The notes: generated from the sequence alone by a model not told the origin. A stretch of 64,000 nucleotides of DNA from Candidatus Aenigmatarchaeota archaeon (GCA_017610225.1 JAFCCM010000001.1:1-64000), one strand, 5' to 3'. Shown: positions 42,288 through 50,860, counted from the first letter of the stretch. Numbers and translations: made by a program.

Positions 42288-42396
42288 AATTAATTTTTGA
42301 TTTGAGTCGGTTTAAATCTTACTCAATTCTAGCAATAGCGACAGTCAATTTTGTGATTGTTTTAGAACAAAAATTTAAGCATTTATATTTTGTAGT

Positions 42397-42555
42397 ATGT
42401 TGAGATTTTATAAATCATCTTTCCCGAAATCATTCGTTATGTCAATAAATTTCATGACATTTGCGACTACCCAATGGGGTGGTTGTTTAATGGTAATGGG
42501 GTTGATTTTTGTTGTTGCTTTGATTCCATTGATAGGAAGTGCGTTTTCTAAGTAA
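42397..42555 (+). CDS. small membrane protein, 52 aa
   Basis: ATG 42397 to TAA 42553-42555 encodes MLRFYKSSFPKSFVMSINFM and, from about residue 31, one TM helix (LMVMGLIFVVALIPLIG). A TATA-like AAATTTAAG about 26 nt upstream would make it leaderless. Short, so only moderately supported. Confidence 0.45.
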   Translation: MLRFYKSSFPKSFVMSINFMTFATTQWGGCLMVMGLIFVVALIPLIGSAFSK

Positions 42556-42591
42556 AGATTTCATAATAACCACTTCTTTTTTCATGAAGTT

Positions 42592-42777
42592 TCACTCAAC
42601 CTTTCCAGTCCTTTTCTTGAATTCTTCCACAAACTTATCAAATTCTTCTTGATTCATCTCATCTATTTTCATTAATCTATTACTCCCACACTTCTTGCAA
42701 CATAGAGAAAAACCTTTGAACAATTCCATGTAAGTATCGACTTCTTTCCTACAATCTAGGCAATACCATTTACTCAT
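42592..42777 (-). CDS. zinc-ribbon protein, 61 aa
   Basis: Two Cys pairs (YCLDC and CCKKCGSNR) form a rubredoxin-like zinc ribbon, followed by an acidic helix. AAAGTGAGAC precedes the ATG. Possible nucleic-acid or protein-binding adaptor; no specific family recognised. Confidence 0.6.
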   Translation of the reverse strand: MSKWYCLDCRKEVDTYMELFKGFSLCCKKCGSNRLMKIDEMNQEEFDKFVEEFKKRTGKVE

Positions 42778-42831
42778 GTCTCACTTTTTGGGAAAATAAA
42801 GAAATAAAGACTCACTAATCTAATTAATTTT

Positions 42832-43077
42832 ATGGCCTTAAAGAAACTTGACCAAAACATGCTAATTGATTTAATCATGCTAGTTTTCTTTCTGGTTTCA
42901 GGAGTAACTGGAATAATGCTTTTCTTTCGGTTAAGAGGATTCATGTTTTTAGGGTTAAGCGTTTCCAAGTGGCATACATTCAATTCAGTCGGATTAGTAA
43001 TTATTGTCGGTCTTCACCTTTTGCTTCATTTTGTTATGATTAAAGGATATGTGAAAAATTTGTTAAAGAAGAGATAA
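42832..43077 (+). CDS. DUF4405-like membrane protein
   Basis: 81 residues with two TM helices (about 11-31, 52-72). His in SKWHTFNSVGLVIIVGLHLLLHF resembles the DUF4405 pattern related to cytochrome b-type haem-binding bundles. Only half of a four-helix bundle is present. Its stop codon lies inside the repeated motif at 43076-43090, 4 nt from the Ndk stop. Confidence 0.6.
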   Translation: MALKKLDQNMLIDLIMLVFFLVSGVTGIMLFFRLRGFMFLGLSVSKWHTFNSVGLVIIVGLHLLLHFVMIKGYVKNLLKKR

Positions 43078-43081
43078 ACTC

Positions 43082-43675
43082 TCACTTTTTAAATTCAGCA
43101 AACATTACTTTCTCATCACATCTTTTGTACTTGACTATTTCATCTTCAGTAAACCACACTTTGATCTCTTTCTCAGCATCTTTTACGCTTGATGAAGCAT
43201 GAACTATATTTTTAAGTGGTCTCTCCAGATTATTTGCAAGTTTGTAAGTGTCCACACTAAAGTCTCCTCTAATCGTTCCTACTTGCGCTTGACCAGGTTC
43301 AGTTGCTCCAGAAATCTTTCTAGCCATACTTATTGCATTAGGACCTTCTACTACTGCTGCGACAACAGGGTCAGAAGAAAGATAATCAACCAACCATTTT
43401 TTGATGTTTCTAGCATATTCCATGTCTTCATAAGGAAATTTTAAACCTCTTTTCTCATAACCCTCTCTGCCTTTTTTAGCAACAGTCTTGAACCAGTCTA
43501 GGTCATCTTTCTCGTTTGGATAATGCTCGTCAGCTTGTTCTCTTGTTGGATGAACCATTTTCATAGCAGTAATCTTTAATCCTACAGTTTCTAATCTTCT
43601 AAAACACTCACCTACTAATCCTCTATTTACACCATCAGGCTTAATCATGAATAATGTTCTTTCCCATGTTTCCAT
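43082..43675 (-). CDS. ndk: nucleoside diphosphate kinase, long form
   Basis: The 197-residue protein starts with LFMIKPDGVNRGLVGE and has GATEPGQAQVGTIRGDFS and the phospho-His motif NIVHASSS. It exchanges gamma phosphates among NTPs. It is about 45 residues longer than common NDKs because of an insertion around 50-90 (DWFKTVAKKGREGYEKRG) and a tail; active-site motifs are intact. Confidence 0.9.
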   Translation of the reverse strand: METWERTLFMIKPDGVNRGLVGECFRRLETVGLKITAMKMVHPTREQADEHYPNEKDDLDWFKTVAKKGREGYEKRGLKFPYEDMEYARNIKKWLVDYLSSDPVVAAVVEGPNAISMARKISGATEPGQAQVGTIRGDFSVDTYKLANNLERPLKNIVHASSSVKDAEKEIKVWFTEDEIVKYKRCDEKVMFAEFKK

Positions 43676-43731
43676 ATTTTACACCTCTAATTAGATTAAT
43701 TTTTTGAAGTATAAGTTTTTACAGTTAACTC

Positions 43732-44361
43732 TCACTTTTGTTTTTTATAGATTATGTAAGAATAAATAATTGGTATAATAGCAGTCAAAAATACTGATGC
43801 CATAATAAACCAGAAAATACATCTAGTTAAAAATATTCCAACAAGGATTATGATGGCTGATATCTTAAACAATTTACCCCCTAGTTTGTGTGTTTTTTCC
43901 CATACTTTATCATTCTGCAAAGTCCATGGAGTCCTTATTCCAATAAACCAATTTCTTTTGGATTTTTCCAACATTAAACCTATGTAAAAAAACAACAAAC
44001 TCATTCCTGGTATAAGAAGCATCCCCATATTAAATTTAATGCCAAGATTTGCTCCAATCGTTAGTATATAGATATAAAATAAGAATATAATCATCACAGA
44101 AATAAATCCATGATAATACTTTTCAAATTTCTTAATATTATTTTTCAATGGATCAATTTTAGGTATAGCAAGGAACAAACTAAACATAACTAAACTAACT
44201 AAAGGCATTAAAAATAAACCCCAAAATTTTGGGAGATAACCATCAACCTCACTTCTTATATTCCAGTGGGAAGCCATTCTATCAGGCATTTGTGGGTAAA
44301 AATAGATACCTACGAAGAATGATAATATAATTATAACAATTGGTATTTTGTTTTGCCACAT
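43732..44361 (-). CDS. SdpI/DUF1648-family membrane protein
   Basis: 209 residues with about six TM helices. The DUF1648 motif (YPQMPDRMASHWNIRSEVDGY) is followed by the SdpI motif (NWFIGIRTPWTLQNDKVWEKTHKLGG). SdpI gives immunity to the SdpC toxin in Bacillus; archaeal homologues are of unknown function. No toxin gene is seen beside it. Confidence 0.85.
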   Translation of the reverse strand: MWQNKIPIVIIILSFFVGIYFYPQMPDRMASHWNIRSEVDGYLPKFWGLFLMPLVSLVMFSLFLAIPKIDPLKNNIKKFEKYYHGFISVMIIFLFYIYILTIGANLGIKFNMGMLLIPGMSLLFFYIGLMLEKSKRNWFIGIRTPWTLQNDKVWEKTHKLGGKLFKISAIIILVGIFLTRCIFWFIMASVFLTAIIPIIYSYIIYKKQK

Positions 44362-44442
44362 GACTTATACCCAAGATAATTATTGTATTTTGGATTATTA
44401 ACTCTCATTTTTGCTAACATTAATAAAATTCTATTCCCAATA

Positions 44443-45066
44443 ATGGTCATGGAAATCAGAATAGAAAAAAATGTATTGGTTATAGGAGTTATAATAATAG
44501 CAATTGTGGTTGGGTTTTTAGTCATTCCAAAACTAATTAATACTTCTACTAACAATAGTTTGGGTATGGTAATGGTTGAGATGAAGACAAACAAAGGAAC
44601 AATCGTTCTAGAACTAGATGGAGAGAAATCTCCTGTTACAGTTGAAAACTTCCTTAAGTATGTTAATGATGGTTATTTTGATGGACTAATCTTCCACAGA
44701 GTTATCGACGGGTTTATGATCCAAGGCGGGGGATTCGAATCAGGAATGAAAGAAAAATCTACTCCTTATCCCCCAATCGAGAATGAAGCAAGAAAAAGTT
44801 GGTTGGAAAACAAACAAGGAACAATTGCTATGGCAAGGACAAGTGATCCTGATTCTGCAACATCCCAGTTTTTCATTAATCTCGCTGACAATACTTTTCT
44901 CAATCCTGGGGAGAATGATATTCATGGTTATGCTGTTTTTGGTAAGGTTACTTCAGGTATGGATGTAGTTGATGTTATTGCTAAAGTCAAGACTCACTCT
45001 GCTGGTATGCATCAGGATGTTCCTGTTGAAGATGTTGTTATTGAGAGTGTTAGGGTTAAAGGATAA
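44443..45066 (+). CDS. cyclophilin-type peptidyl-prolyl isomerase, membrane-anchored
   Basis: About 207 residues: an N-terminal TM anchor (about 9-28) then a cyclophilin domain ([50 protein letters not shown]). It accelerates proline isomerisation during folding outside the cell. ATG 44443 (or 44449) is favoured as it places the anchor near the start. The last 42 nt before the final Gly codon position (45020-45061) are repeated at 45627-45668. Confidence 0.9.
   Translation: MVMEIRIEKNVLVIGVIIIAIVVGFLVIPKLINTSTNNSLGMVMVEMKTNKGTIVLELDGEKSPVTVENFLKYVNDGYFDGLIFHRVIDGFMIQGGGFESGMKEKSTPYPPIENEARKSWLENKQGTIAMARTSDPDSATSQFFINLADNTFLNPGENDIHGYAVFGKVTSGMDVVDVIAKVKTHSAGMHQDVPVEDVVIESVRVKG
45020..45061 (+). 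repeat. 42-bp direct repeat, copy A (inside cyclophilin gene 3' end)
   Basis: This segment encodes the last residues of the cyclophilin (from VPVEDVV to RVK). It is identical over 42 bp to 45627-45668. The pair flanks the antitoxin and toxin genes. Confidence 0.95.
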
Positions 45067-45119
45067 TGTCAATTTGAAAGGTTTATATACTTATTTTCAA
45101 TAAACTAAAATAATAAGTG

Positions 45120-45332
45120 ATGACTATGCAGGTAGAAAAATCAAATACTGAAGGGATACACGAGGCTCAGTGGGTTACTATATCTAGTGATGAATATGAA
45201 AGTATGAAATCTACCATAGAAGTCCTATCTGATTCTGAACTGATGGAGCAAATCAAGGATAGTCTAGAGGATATAGAATCTGGGAGATCAAAGGATTGGG
45301 ATGAATTCACCAAAGAGCTAAAGTTAAAATAA
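45120..45332 (+). CDS. RelB-like antitoxin
   Basis: About 70 residues, acidic: the core TISSDEYESMKSTIEVLSDS-ELMEQIKDSLEDIESGRSKDW matches archaeal antitoxins that pair with RelE-family toxins. TTTATATAC (45082-45090) gives a transcription start just before the ATG. Its end overlaps the toxin gene by 9 nt on the opposite strand, unlike the usual co-directional operon. Confidence 0.8.
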   Translation: MTMQVEKSNTEGIHEAQWVTISSDEYESMKSTIEVLSDSELMEQIKDSLEDIESGRSKDWDEFTKELKLK

Positions 45333-45593
45333 ATGTTTCATTTCATCTTTGTGTTTTAGACCTATTATTTGGATTATTTTGTTCTTTTCGTCAATAAAAT
45401 AAAGTATCCTCCATCTCTTTTTGAAATATGTTTCCCAGACACCAGCCAAAGGAAATCTAAGTGGTTTTCCAAATGTTTTGGGATTCTTTTTCAATTTTTG
45501 TATTTTCTTGTCCATCCTTTTCTGTAAATATTTATCCAATTTTTTCTTAATCTTTCTTTGAACTTTTAATGGTACTTTTACTTGATAATCCAT
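45324..45593 (-). CDS. RelE/ParE-superfamily toxin
   Basis: The 89-residue basic protein with KLKKNPKTFGKPLRFPLAGVWETYFKKRWRILYFIDEKNKIIQIIGLKHKDE-M is a typical RelE fold, with Arg/Lys-rich strands. RelE proteins cleave mRNA on the ribosome; ParE targets gyrase; I favour RelE. It has its own promoter on the minus strand and converges on the antitoxin gene. Confidence 0.85.
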   Translation of the reverse strand: MDYQVKVPLKVQRKIKKKLDKYLQKRMDKKIQKLKKNPKTFGKPLRFPLAGVWETYFKKRWRILYFIDEKNKIIQIIGLKHKDEMKHLF

Positions 45594-45626
45594 GAATAAA
45601 ATATGTTAAAGCCACAATTAATATTA

Positions 45627-45668
45627 TTCCTGTTGAAGATGTTGTTATTGAGAGTGTTAGGGTTAAAG
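45627..45668 (+). repeat. 42-bp direct repeat, copy B
   Basis: This is identical to 45020-45061. In the same frame it would encode the cyclophilin C-terminus and end in GAA TAG, but no gene continues upstream. It looks like the displaced 3' end of a cyclophilin gene, or the remnant of a duplicate copy. Confidence 0.95.
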
Positions 45669-45675
45669 AATAGTC

Positions 45676-46590
45676 TCACTTTCTACCTTTAAACCATTCA
45701 ATAGTTTCTTTCAACCCTTTATCAATATTATAATCAGGTTCCCACCCAAATTCTTTCTTAATTTTCTCATGGCTAATACAACTTCTCATCCTTTCTCCTG
45801 GAGGAGCAGGTCCATGAACTTCTTTAACTATCATTTTTGTCAATTCAACTATCTTCCTAAATAAGTCATTCACACTAGTCTCAACACCAGTACTGACGTT
45901 GAATATCCCGCTAACATTCTTTTCAAAAACTAACATATTTGCTTTAACAATATCTTTGATATAGAGATAATCTCTTGTCTGTTCTCCTGTTCCATTGATT
46001 ATAGGTTGATCACCAGTAAGAATTTTATCAGTGAATATAGCAATAACACCAGCCTCACCTTTAGGATTCTGTCTTGGACCATAAGCATTAGCATATCTTA
46101 ATGAAACAAACTCTATTCCATAAACTTTTTTGTAGAATTGCATGTATTTCTCGACTGTTAGTTTAGTAATCCCATAAGGACTGTTAGGATTTTCATTCTC
46201 ACTCTCAGTTGTAGGTATTTTAACATCATCTCCATAAGTCGCTGAAGTAGAAGATAGGATGATTTTTTTACTCCCAAATTTTCTCATGTTTTCCAGAATA
46301 TTAAGACTTCCAATTATGTTACTATTGGCATCAAATATTGGATTTTTAACTGATTCTCTTAAATCTATATGAGCGGCGAGGTGAAATACAACTTCAGGTC
46401 TTACTTTTTCAAAAATATCAGAAATATCATCAGTTATATCCCTTTTATAAAAAATAGCTTTTTGGTTAAGATTATCTTTAGATCCACTAGAAAGATTGTC
46501 AATAACACTCACTTTACGTCCTTTCTCGATTAATGCATCAACAATATGGCTTCCTATAAATCCTGCCCCACCGGTTACAAGAATGTTCAT
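45676..46590 (-). CDS. UDP-glucose 4-epimerase-like NAD-dependent sugar epimerase
   Basis: The 304-residue extended SDR has TGGAGFIGSHIVD at the N-terminus, the catalytic SSTSATYGD, and YGITK (Tyr-x3-Lys). The late DYLYIKDIVKAN matches the GalE/WbpP group. It epimerises a nucleotide sugar for surface glycans. It sits 10 nt downstream of the UXS-like gene. Confidence 0.85.
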   Translation of the reverse strand: MNILVTGGAGFIGSHIVDALIEKGRKVSVIDNLSSGSKDNLNQKAIFYKRDITDDISDIFEKVRPEVVFHLAAHIDLRESVKNPIFDANSNIIGSLNILENMRKFGSKKIILSSTSATYGDDVKIPTTESENENPNSPYGITKLTVEKYMQFYKKVYGIEFVSLRYANAYGPRQNPKGEAGVIAIFTDKILTGDQPIINGTGEQTRDYLYIKDIVKANMLVFEKNVSGIFNVSTGVETSVNDLFRKIVELTKMIVKEVHGPAPPGERMRSCISHEKIKKEFGWEPDYNIDKGLKETIEWFKGRK

Positions 46591-46600
46591 TTACTTTCAC

Positions 46601-47533
46601 TTATATAATTCCCTTGAAATAATTAATAGATTTTTTAAGCCCATCATCTAATTCAATATTTGGTTTCCAACCAAGTTTTTCTTTAGCTAATGTTATGTCA
46701 GGTTTTCTTTTTATAGGGTCATCTTCAGGTAATTTTTTAAAAACAATATTTGACTTTGACTTTGTTAATTTTATTATTTTTTCAGCAAGTTCTAATATTG
46801 TAAATTCTTTTGGATTTCCCAGGTTAACTGGTCCAGTAAAACCATTTTGATTCATCATCTTCACTAACCCATCAATAAGATCAGAAACATAGCAAAAACT
46901 TCTCGTTTGTTTCCCATTCCCATATATAGTCAAGTCTTTACCTTCAAGAGATTGAGTAATAAAGTTAGATACAACTCTACCATCTTTTTTTGACATTTTT
47001 GGACCATATGTGTTAAAAATTCTAACAACCTTTATATCAATTTTATATTGTCTGTGATAATCGAACATTAATGTCTCAGCACATCTTTTACCTTCATCAT
47101 AGCACGCTCTAATTCCTATAGGGTTAACGTTACCTCTATAACTTTCTTTCTGTGGATGTTCTAAAGGATCACCATAAACTTCTGATGTTGATGTTTGAAG
47201 TATTCTTGCTTTATGTTTTTTTGCAAGATTTAACATATTCATTGTTCCAAAAATATTGGTTTTTATTGTTCTTATCGCATCAAGTTGATAATGAATAGGG
47301 GAAGCGGGACATGCAAGGTTATAAATCTGATCTATTTTTTCATTTTCTACCTGTAGAGTTTCTATAATATCGTGTTCAATAAGTTTAAAATTTGGATTAT
47401 TCATAATATGTTTTATATTATTTTTACTCCCGGTAAAGAAATTATCAACACATATAACTTTGTTGTTTTTGACTAGAGCCTCACATAAATGACTACCTAG
47501 GAATCCTGCTCCACCAGTTACAAGAATATTCAT
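46601..47533 (-). CDS. UDP-glucuronate decarboxylase (UXS-type)
   Basis: The 310-residue SDR carries UXS signatures: [52 protein letters not shown] and [10 protein letters not shown]. It makes UDP-xylose from UDP-glucuronate. Overlapping spacing with DUF192 (ATG 6 nt after the DUF192 stop) suggests one operon for envelope sugars. Confidence 0.88.
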   Translation of the reverse strand: MNILVTGGAGFLGSHLCEALVKNNKVICVDNFFTGSKNNIKHIMNNPNFKLIEHDIIETLQVENEKIDQIYNLACPASPIHYQLDAIRTIKTNIFGTMNMLNLAKKHKARILQTSTSEVYGDPLEHPQKESYRGNVNPIGIRACYDEGKRCAETLMFDYHRQYKIDIKVVRIFNTYGPKMSKKDGRVVSNFITQSLEGKDLTIYGNGKQTRSFCYVSDLIDGLVKMMNQNGFTGPVNLGNPKEFTILELAEKIIKLTKSKSNIVFKKLPEDDPIKRKPDITLAKEKLGWKPNIELDDGLKKSINYFKGII

Positions 47534-47539
47534 GACGTC

Positions 47540-47917
47540 TCACTTTAACTCTAATTTATTTCCTACATTTATTTCTTTAACTCTTGAAGCATCTAACTCA
47601 ATAAAAGATTCATACTCTCTCTTCGGTTTATAACTCTCAAAAGGATTTAATTTTACTTTCTCAATTACTTTTGAGTCTTTATCTAGGAAGAGTACAACTA
47701 TAGGAAAACTCATAAACCATGTATGTATTCCTGATCTACCTCTCACTTTGAACAACATAGCGTCATTTTTGCCAAACTTCTTGAACTTCAAATAATCGTA
47801 GATGTATTCGTTCTTGACTTTGTATGATATCAGTCCTAGGACTATTTCATGTATTTTCTCTCTTATTATGACTTTTGTTGCTATTACTTGTTTTTTAGTC
47901 TTGTTTTTTAGTTTCAA
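47540..47917 (-). CDS. DUF192 protein
   Basis: 125 residues with DUF192 hallmarks: AMLFKVRGRSGIHTWFMSFPIVVLFLDKDSKVIEK and a final YESFIELDAS strand. It starts at TTG after AAGTGAGAG. Family function is unknown; members are often secreted or linked to envelope genes, but no signal peptide is seen here. Confidence 0.8.
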   Translation of the reverse strand: MKLKNKTKKQVIATKVIIREKIHEIVLGLISYKVKNEYIYDYLKFKKFGKNDAMLFKVRGRSGIHTWFMSFPIVVLFLDKDSKVIEKVKLNPFESYKPKREYESFIELDASRVKEINVGNKLELK

Positions 47918-47926
47918 ACTCTCACT

Positions 47927-48403
47927 TCAACTCTCTTTTGTAACTTTTAATCGTCTTTTATATTCGTTTTTATCAATCCAACCAAGTTTGTAGGAAGGAA
48001 CAACTATATGGGATATACCACAATTATCAGGAAACTTCTTAGGATTAAACCACTCTAACTTTTTACATTTGTTTGGTTCAAGTATTTTTGGAGTACCAGA
48101 TTTTATTTTACAAAGAAATGAATTACAGTGCCAATGAACTTTAGACTCTTTTAGCATCTGATCATGATATCCTATATTCTTTATTATTTCAACTTCAACT
48201 CCAATCTCTTCTCTCACTTCTCTTTTTATTGCATCTTCTACTCTTTCCATAAATTCAACTTCTCCACCGGGAACAGACCACATACCAGAAGTTGTTCTAT
48301 CAGGAGTAATTGTATTTGGTCTTTTCAATAGTAAAACCTCACCTTTATCATTTTGTATTATTGCTCCTACGCCTAACCCTATATAGTCCTTACCAGATTT
48401 CAT
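47927..48403 (-). CDS. Nudix hydrolase
   Basis: 158 residues with Nudix box GGEVEFMERVEDAIKREVRE-EIG. The N-terminus (GLGVGAIIQNDKGEVLLLKR) fits the ADP-ribose/nucleotide-sugar subgroup. Upstream of sugar nucleotide genes in the same direction, a role in clearing nucleotide sugars is plausible. Confidence 0.88.
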   Translation of the reverse strand: MKSGKDYIGLGVGAIIQNDKGEVLLLKRPNTITPDRTTSGMWSVPGGEVEFMERVEDAIKREVREEIGVEVEIIKNIGYHDQMLKESKVHWHCNSFLCKIKSGTPKILEPNKCKKLEWFNPKKFPDNCGISHIVVPSYKLGWIDKNEYKRRLKVTKES

Positions 48404-48753
48404 AATTTCACTCTCACATGTTTTATATTTTTTAGAGAATTTAATTAGATGTTTAACTCTTCTTCTACCTTTTTAGCCTTTCTCTACCTATTTTTCAACC
48501 CAAAGTCTATTTCTACTTTTCAAAATTTAACTCTCACTTTTGGATGTGAATAGATATTATATGAATGAAAATATATTTCAAAAAATATTATTGGTAATTT
48601 TATGAAAATTTATTATTGTGATTAATATATTTCTGAATTGTTATTTAATTTAACTCATGTTAAAATTTACTAAATTGTAGAATATTCTTTCGCTTCAAAA
48701 TACCCTTTTCTGGAATACATTTTTTGTCAAATAATATAACCTAAATAAACATT
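48404..48753. other. 350-bp AT-rich intergenic region
   Basis: I see no convincing coding frame or RNA here. It contains copies of the repeated motif CTCTCACxTT (48411-48418 partial; TTTAACTCTCACTTTTGG at 48526-48543) and long A/T runs that could hold promoters for the flanking minus-strand gene. Confidence 0.5.
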
Positions 48754-49092
48754 CTAATTTTTACCTTCTCTAGACCACTTTTTCCAGTATCTAGACATCC
48801 TTTCTAAAGCCATAGAAAATTGATCTGAAATTATTAATGGAGAATATTTGTCTTTCCTAGAAACTAGTCCAAAACGCCTTAAAACATTGAAAGTATCATA
48901 TGCTGTACCTCTTGCTAGTTTCTCATTGACTATTATCTCATTCATGGTTGCTGGTTTTTCCTTGACATAATTTAAGATTTTATTAGCACATTCTCTCATT
49001 TTAGGTTGTCTAGGTAATATTAACTCAAGGAATTCATCCCATTTAAGTTCATTGAGATCTACTTTTCCTATTACCCAAGTTTTGATTTCCAT
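48754..49092 (-). CDS. winged-helix transcriptional regulator
   Basis: 112 residues: a helix-rich N-terminus then an HTH (ILNYVKEKPATMNEIIVNEKLARGTAYDTFNVLRRFGLV), with wing residues RKDKYSPL. No effector domain, so it is a small DNA-binding switch. An inverted repeat around its promoter (49101-49149) may be its operator. Confidence 0.7.
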   Translation of the reverse strand: MEIKTWVIGKVDLNELKWDEFLELILPRQPKMRECANKILNYVKEKPATMNEIIVNEKLARGTAYDTFNVLRRFGLVSRKDKYSPLIISDQFSMALERMSRYWKKWSREGKN

Positions 49093-49100
49093 CGTTAATC

Positions 49101-49149
49101 ACCGACACATTGATAAAATATACCATTTTCAGAACTTAAACATGTCGGT
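49101..49149. promoter_or_regulatory. spaced inverted repeat ACCGACA ... TGTCGGT
   Basis: ACCGACA (49101-49107) and TGTCGGT (49143-49149) are separated by 35 bp upstream of the winged-helix gene. They are GC-richer than the surroundings. This is consistent with paired operator half-sites; inferred from position. Confidence 0.4.
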
Positions 49150-49249
49150 AATAACCATACCCATATATACTAAGAGACATTACCCCCAGATAACATACAA
49201 AAACACTATCAACTTAAACAAGAACAATACTTTCTGACGCTAAGTACCG

Positions 49250-49552
49250 TCACTCTTCAGTTTCATGATCTTCTTTTATTCTTGAGAGTTTCATTAAAAC
49301 ACCCTCAATAGAATGAGCAAGATCTTCTCCATTTTCTGTTAATGTTATAATTTTAATTCTTCCTTGTTTTTTAAATGTAACTAGTTTAAGTGTTTCTAAT
49401 TCGTCTAAAAGTTTGACTGTATGTGAGTATGTACAATCTATTTCTTTTGAAACTTGAGTTGCATATTTTGGTCCTTTCTTCAGGCTAATAATCATTTTAA
49501 CTGGTTTTGTCCTCAGGAATAATTTGGTTAGTTGAGTATCGTTTACGACCAT
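49250..49552 (-). CDS. MarR/wHTH-type transcriptional regulator
   Basis: 100 residues with winged helix: SLKKGPKYATQVSKEIDCTYSHTVKLLDELETLKLV and wing KKQGRIKIITLTENG, then a C-terminal dimerisation helix. It is divergent from the lamin-tail gene. The target is unknown. Confidence 0.78.
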   Translation of the reverse strand: MVVNDTQLTKLFLRTKPVKMIISLKKGPKYATQVSKEIDCTYSHTVKLLDELETLKLVTFKKQGRIKIITLTENGEDLAHSIEGVLMKLSRIKEDHETEE

Positions 49553-49870
49553 TTCTATCTAATATTATTGAGGTTCCAAAGTATTTATACATTCAGCAGG
49601 TTGAATCAAAAAATATAGGTTGTTAAATAATGTTAAGGAAATTATAATAAAGAAATATATTTTGAAGAATAGAATAGAAAATTATCATAAATTAAATATA
49701 GTTCAAAAAATATATGATGAAAAATATTCCTCACCATTTGAAAGTGAGTGTGAGATGTTGTGTGAGTAAGTAGTTACTTTATGATAGTTACATTATTCTG
49801 ATATCAAAGAGAAAACTTATTTATATCAAATAAAAGAAAGTATTAGATTAAATAGAAAAAAGTTGAGTAT
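49553..49870. other. 318-bp AT-rich intergenic region
   Basis: No convincing gene. A 19-codon frame (49714-49773) ends in a GTGAG-rich stretch (49741-49768). The TATA-like TTATTTATATC near 49818-49828 is the probable promoter of the downstream lamin-tail protein. Confidence 0.5.
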
Positions 49871-50860
49871 ATGCCACTTGGTGATATTGCAGTTATTATT
49901 TCAATCATTGCTGGTTTGGTGTCTATTCCTTTTCTTGTCTCAGGTCCTTTAAGTGATTCTGTTCCTACAGGTAAACTAGTTCTGAATATGGATGCTAGTG
50001 AAGTCGAATCTACACCAAGTAAGATGACTAAAATATTCAGTTCAGAAAAGTTCGAAAAAACTTATGAAACTGCTTTTGGTAAATTCAAGATGACTATTTC
50101 TGGTGGAGAAGTGAGTCAGGAACTCTCAAAAACTGGCAAAGTAACGAGTGTTAATCAAAATACTGAAACTACGACTTGGAAAATAACAACTCAGCAATAC
50201 AAATTCGAAGTAATAAGAACACCTGATTCTGTGGCTCAGACATGTACAACACCTGATGGTGAGATGAAAAAAATAAAAGAACGAGGAGAAGTGACAGAGT
50301 CTTTCCAGGGAATGAATCAGGAATATGTGATGGATGTTTGTGAGCAGGCAGAACAAGATCTTCAGGGAGAGGTTGAAAAAATACAACAAATAGTAGAAGA
50401 ATCTGAGATACCATTGACTGAAACAAAAACAGAGAGAACAAAAATACTGATTAATGAATTCGTATCAGATCCAGAAACTACTAGTCATGAAGAATGGATA
50501 GAATTCTATAATCCAGGTGAAAAGGATGTAAATTTGACTGGATGGACATTTGAGGTAAAGTCAGGAACTAAAAAAGATCTTAGTGAAAATATCATAAAAT
50601 CAGGCGAATATTTTGTTGTCAATGGAACATATTACAAGTATAGTTTGGTAAATAGCGGTGATATAATAATACTTCGGGACCATGGAGATATAGTTGACCA
50701 GGTAACTTACGGATCATATCATGATGGAAATATTGATGATAATGCACCTAAACCAGTGAAGGGCAATTCAACCGCGAGAATACCAAATGGAGCAGATACG
50801 AATAACGATGGAGAAGATTTCAGAATATCACCACTAACTCCGGGAGCATCAAATAATTAA
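49871..50860 (+). CDS. exported lamin-tail-domain protein
   Basis: 329 residues: an N-terminal hydrophobic segment (about 5-25), an acidic middle with Cys (TCTTPDG...DVCEQAEQ) and a coiled coil (about 165-188). A C-terminal LTD beta-sandwich follows (ILINEFVSDPETTSHEEWIEFYNPGEKDVNLTGWTF; GDIIILRDHGDIVDQVTYG). LTD domains in prokaryotes occur on secreted surface proteins and nucleases; no nuclease motif is seen. Confidence 0.78.
   Translation: MPLGDIAVIISIIAGLVSIPFLVSGPLSDSVPTGKLVLNMDASEVESTPSKMTKIFSSEKFEKTYETAFGKFKMTISGGEVSQELSKTGKVTSVNQNTETTTWKITTQQYKFEVIRTPDSVAQTCTTPDGEMKKIKERGEVTESFQGMNQEYVMDVCEQAEQDLQGEVEKIQQIVEESEIPLTETKTERTKILINEFVSDPETTSHEEWIEFYNPGEKDVNLTGWTFEVKSGTKKDLSENIIKSGEYFVVNGTYYKYSLVNSGDIIILRDHGDIVDQVTYGSYHDGNIDDNAPKPVKGNSTARIPNGADTNNDGEDFRISPLTPGASNN

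Larger units (their letters stand above)
42779..48543. repeat. recurrent short junction motif (T)TAACTCTCACTTTT
   Basis: Copies or near copies lie at 42779, 43076-43090, 43725-43740, 44398-44413 (CATTTTT variant), 45672-45684, 47537-47548, 47916-47935 and 48526-48543, almost all at gene borders. On the minus strand it reads AAAAGTGAGAGTT; in several genes its TGA is the stop codon after AAG, and GTGAG can act as a ribosome binding site for the next gene. The span given covers the set, not a continuous element. Confidence 0.55.

Noticed and set aside
49714..49773. 19-codon frame before the lamin-tail gene, ending in a GTGAG-rich stretch.
   Set aside because: Too short, no promoter at proper spacing, peptide not distinctive.
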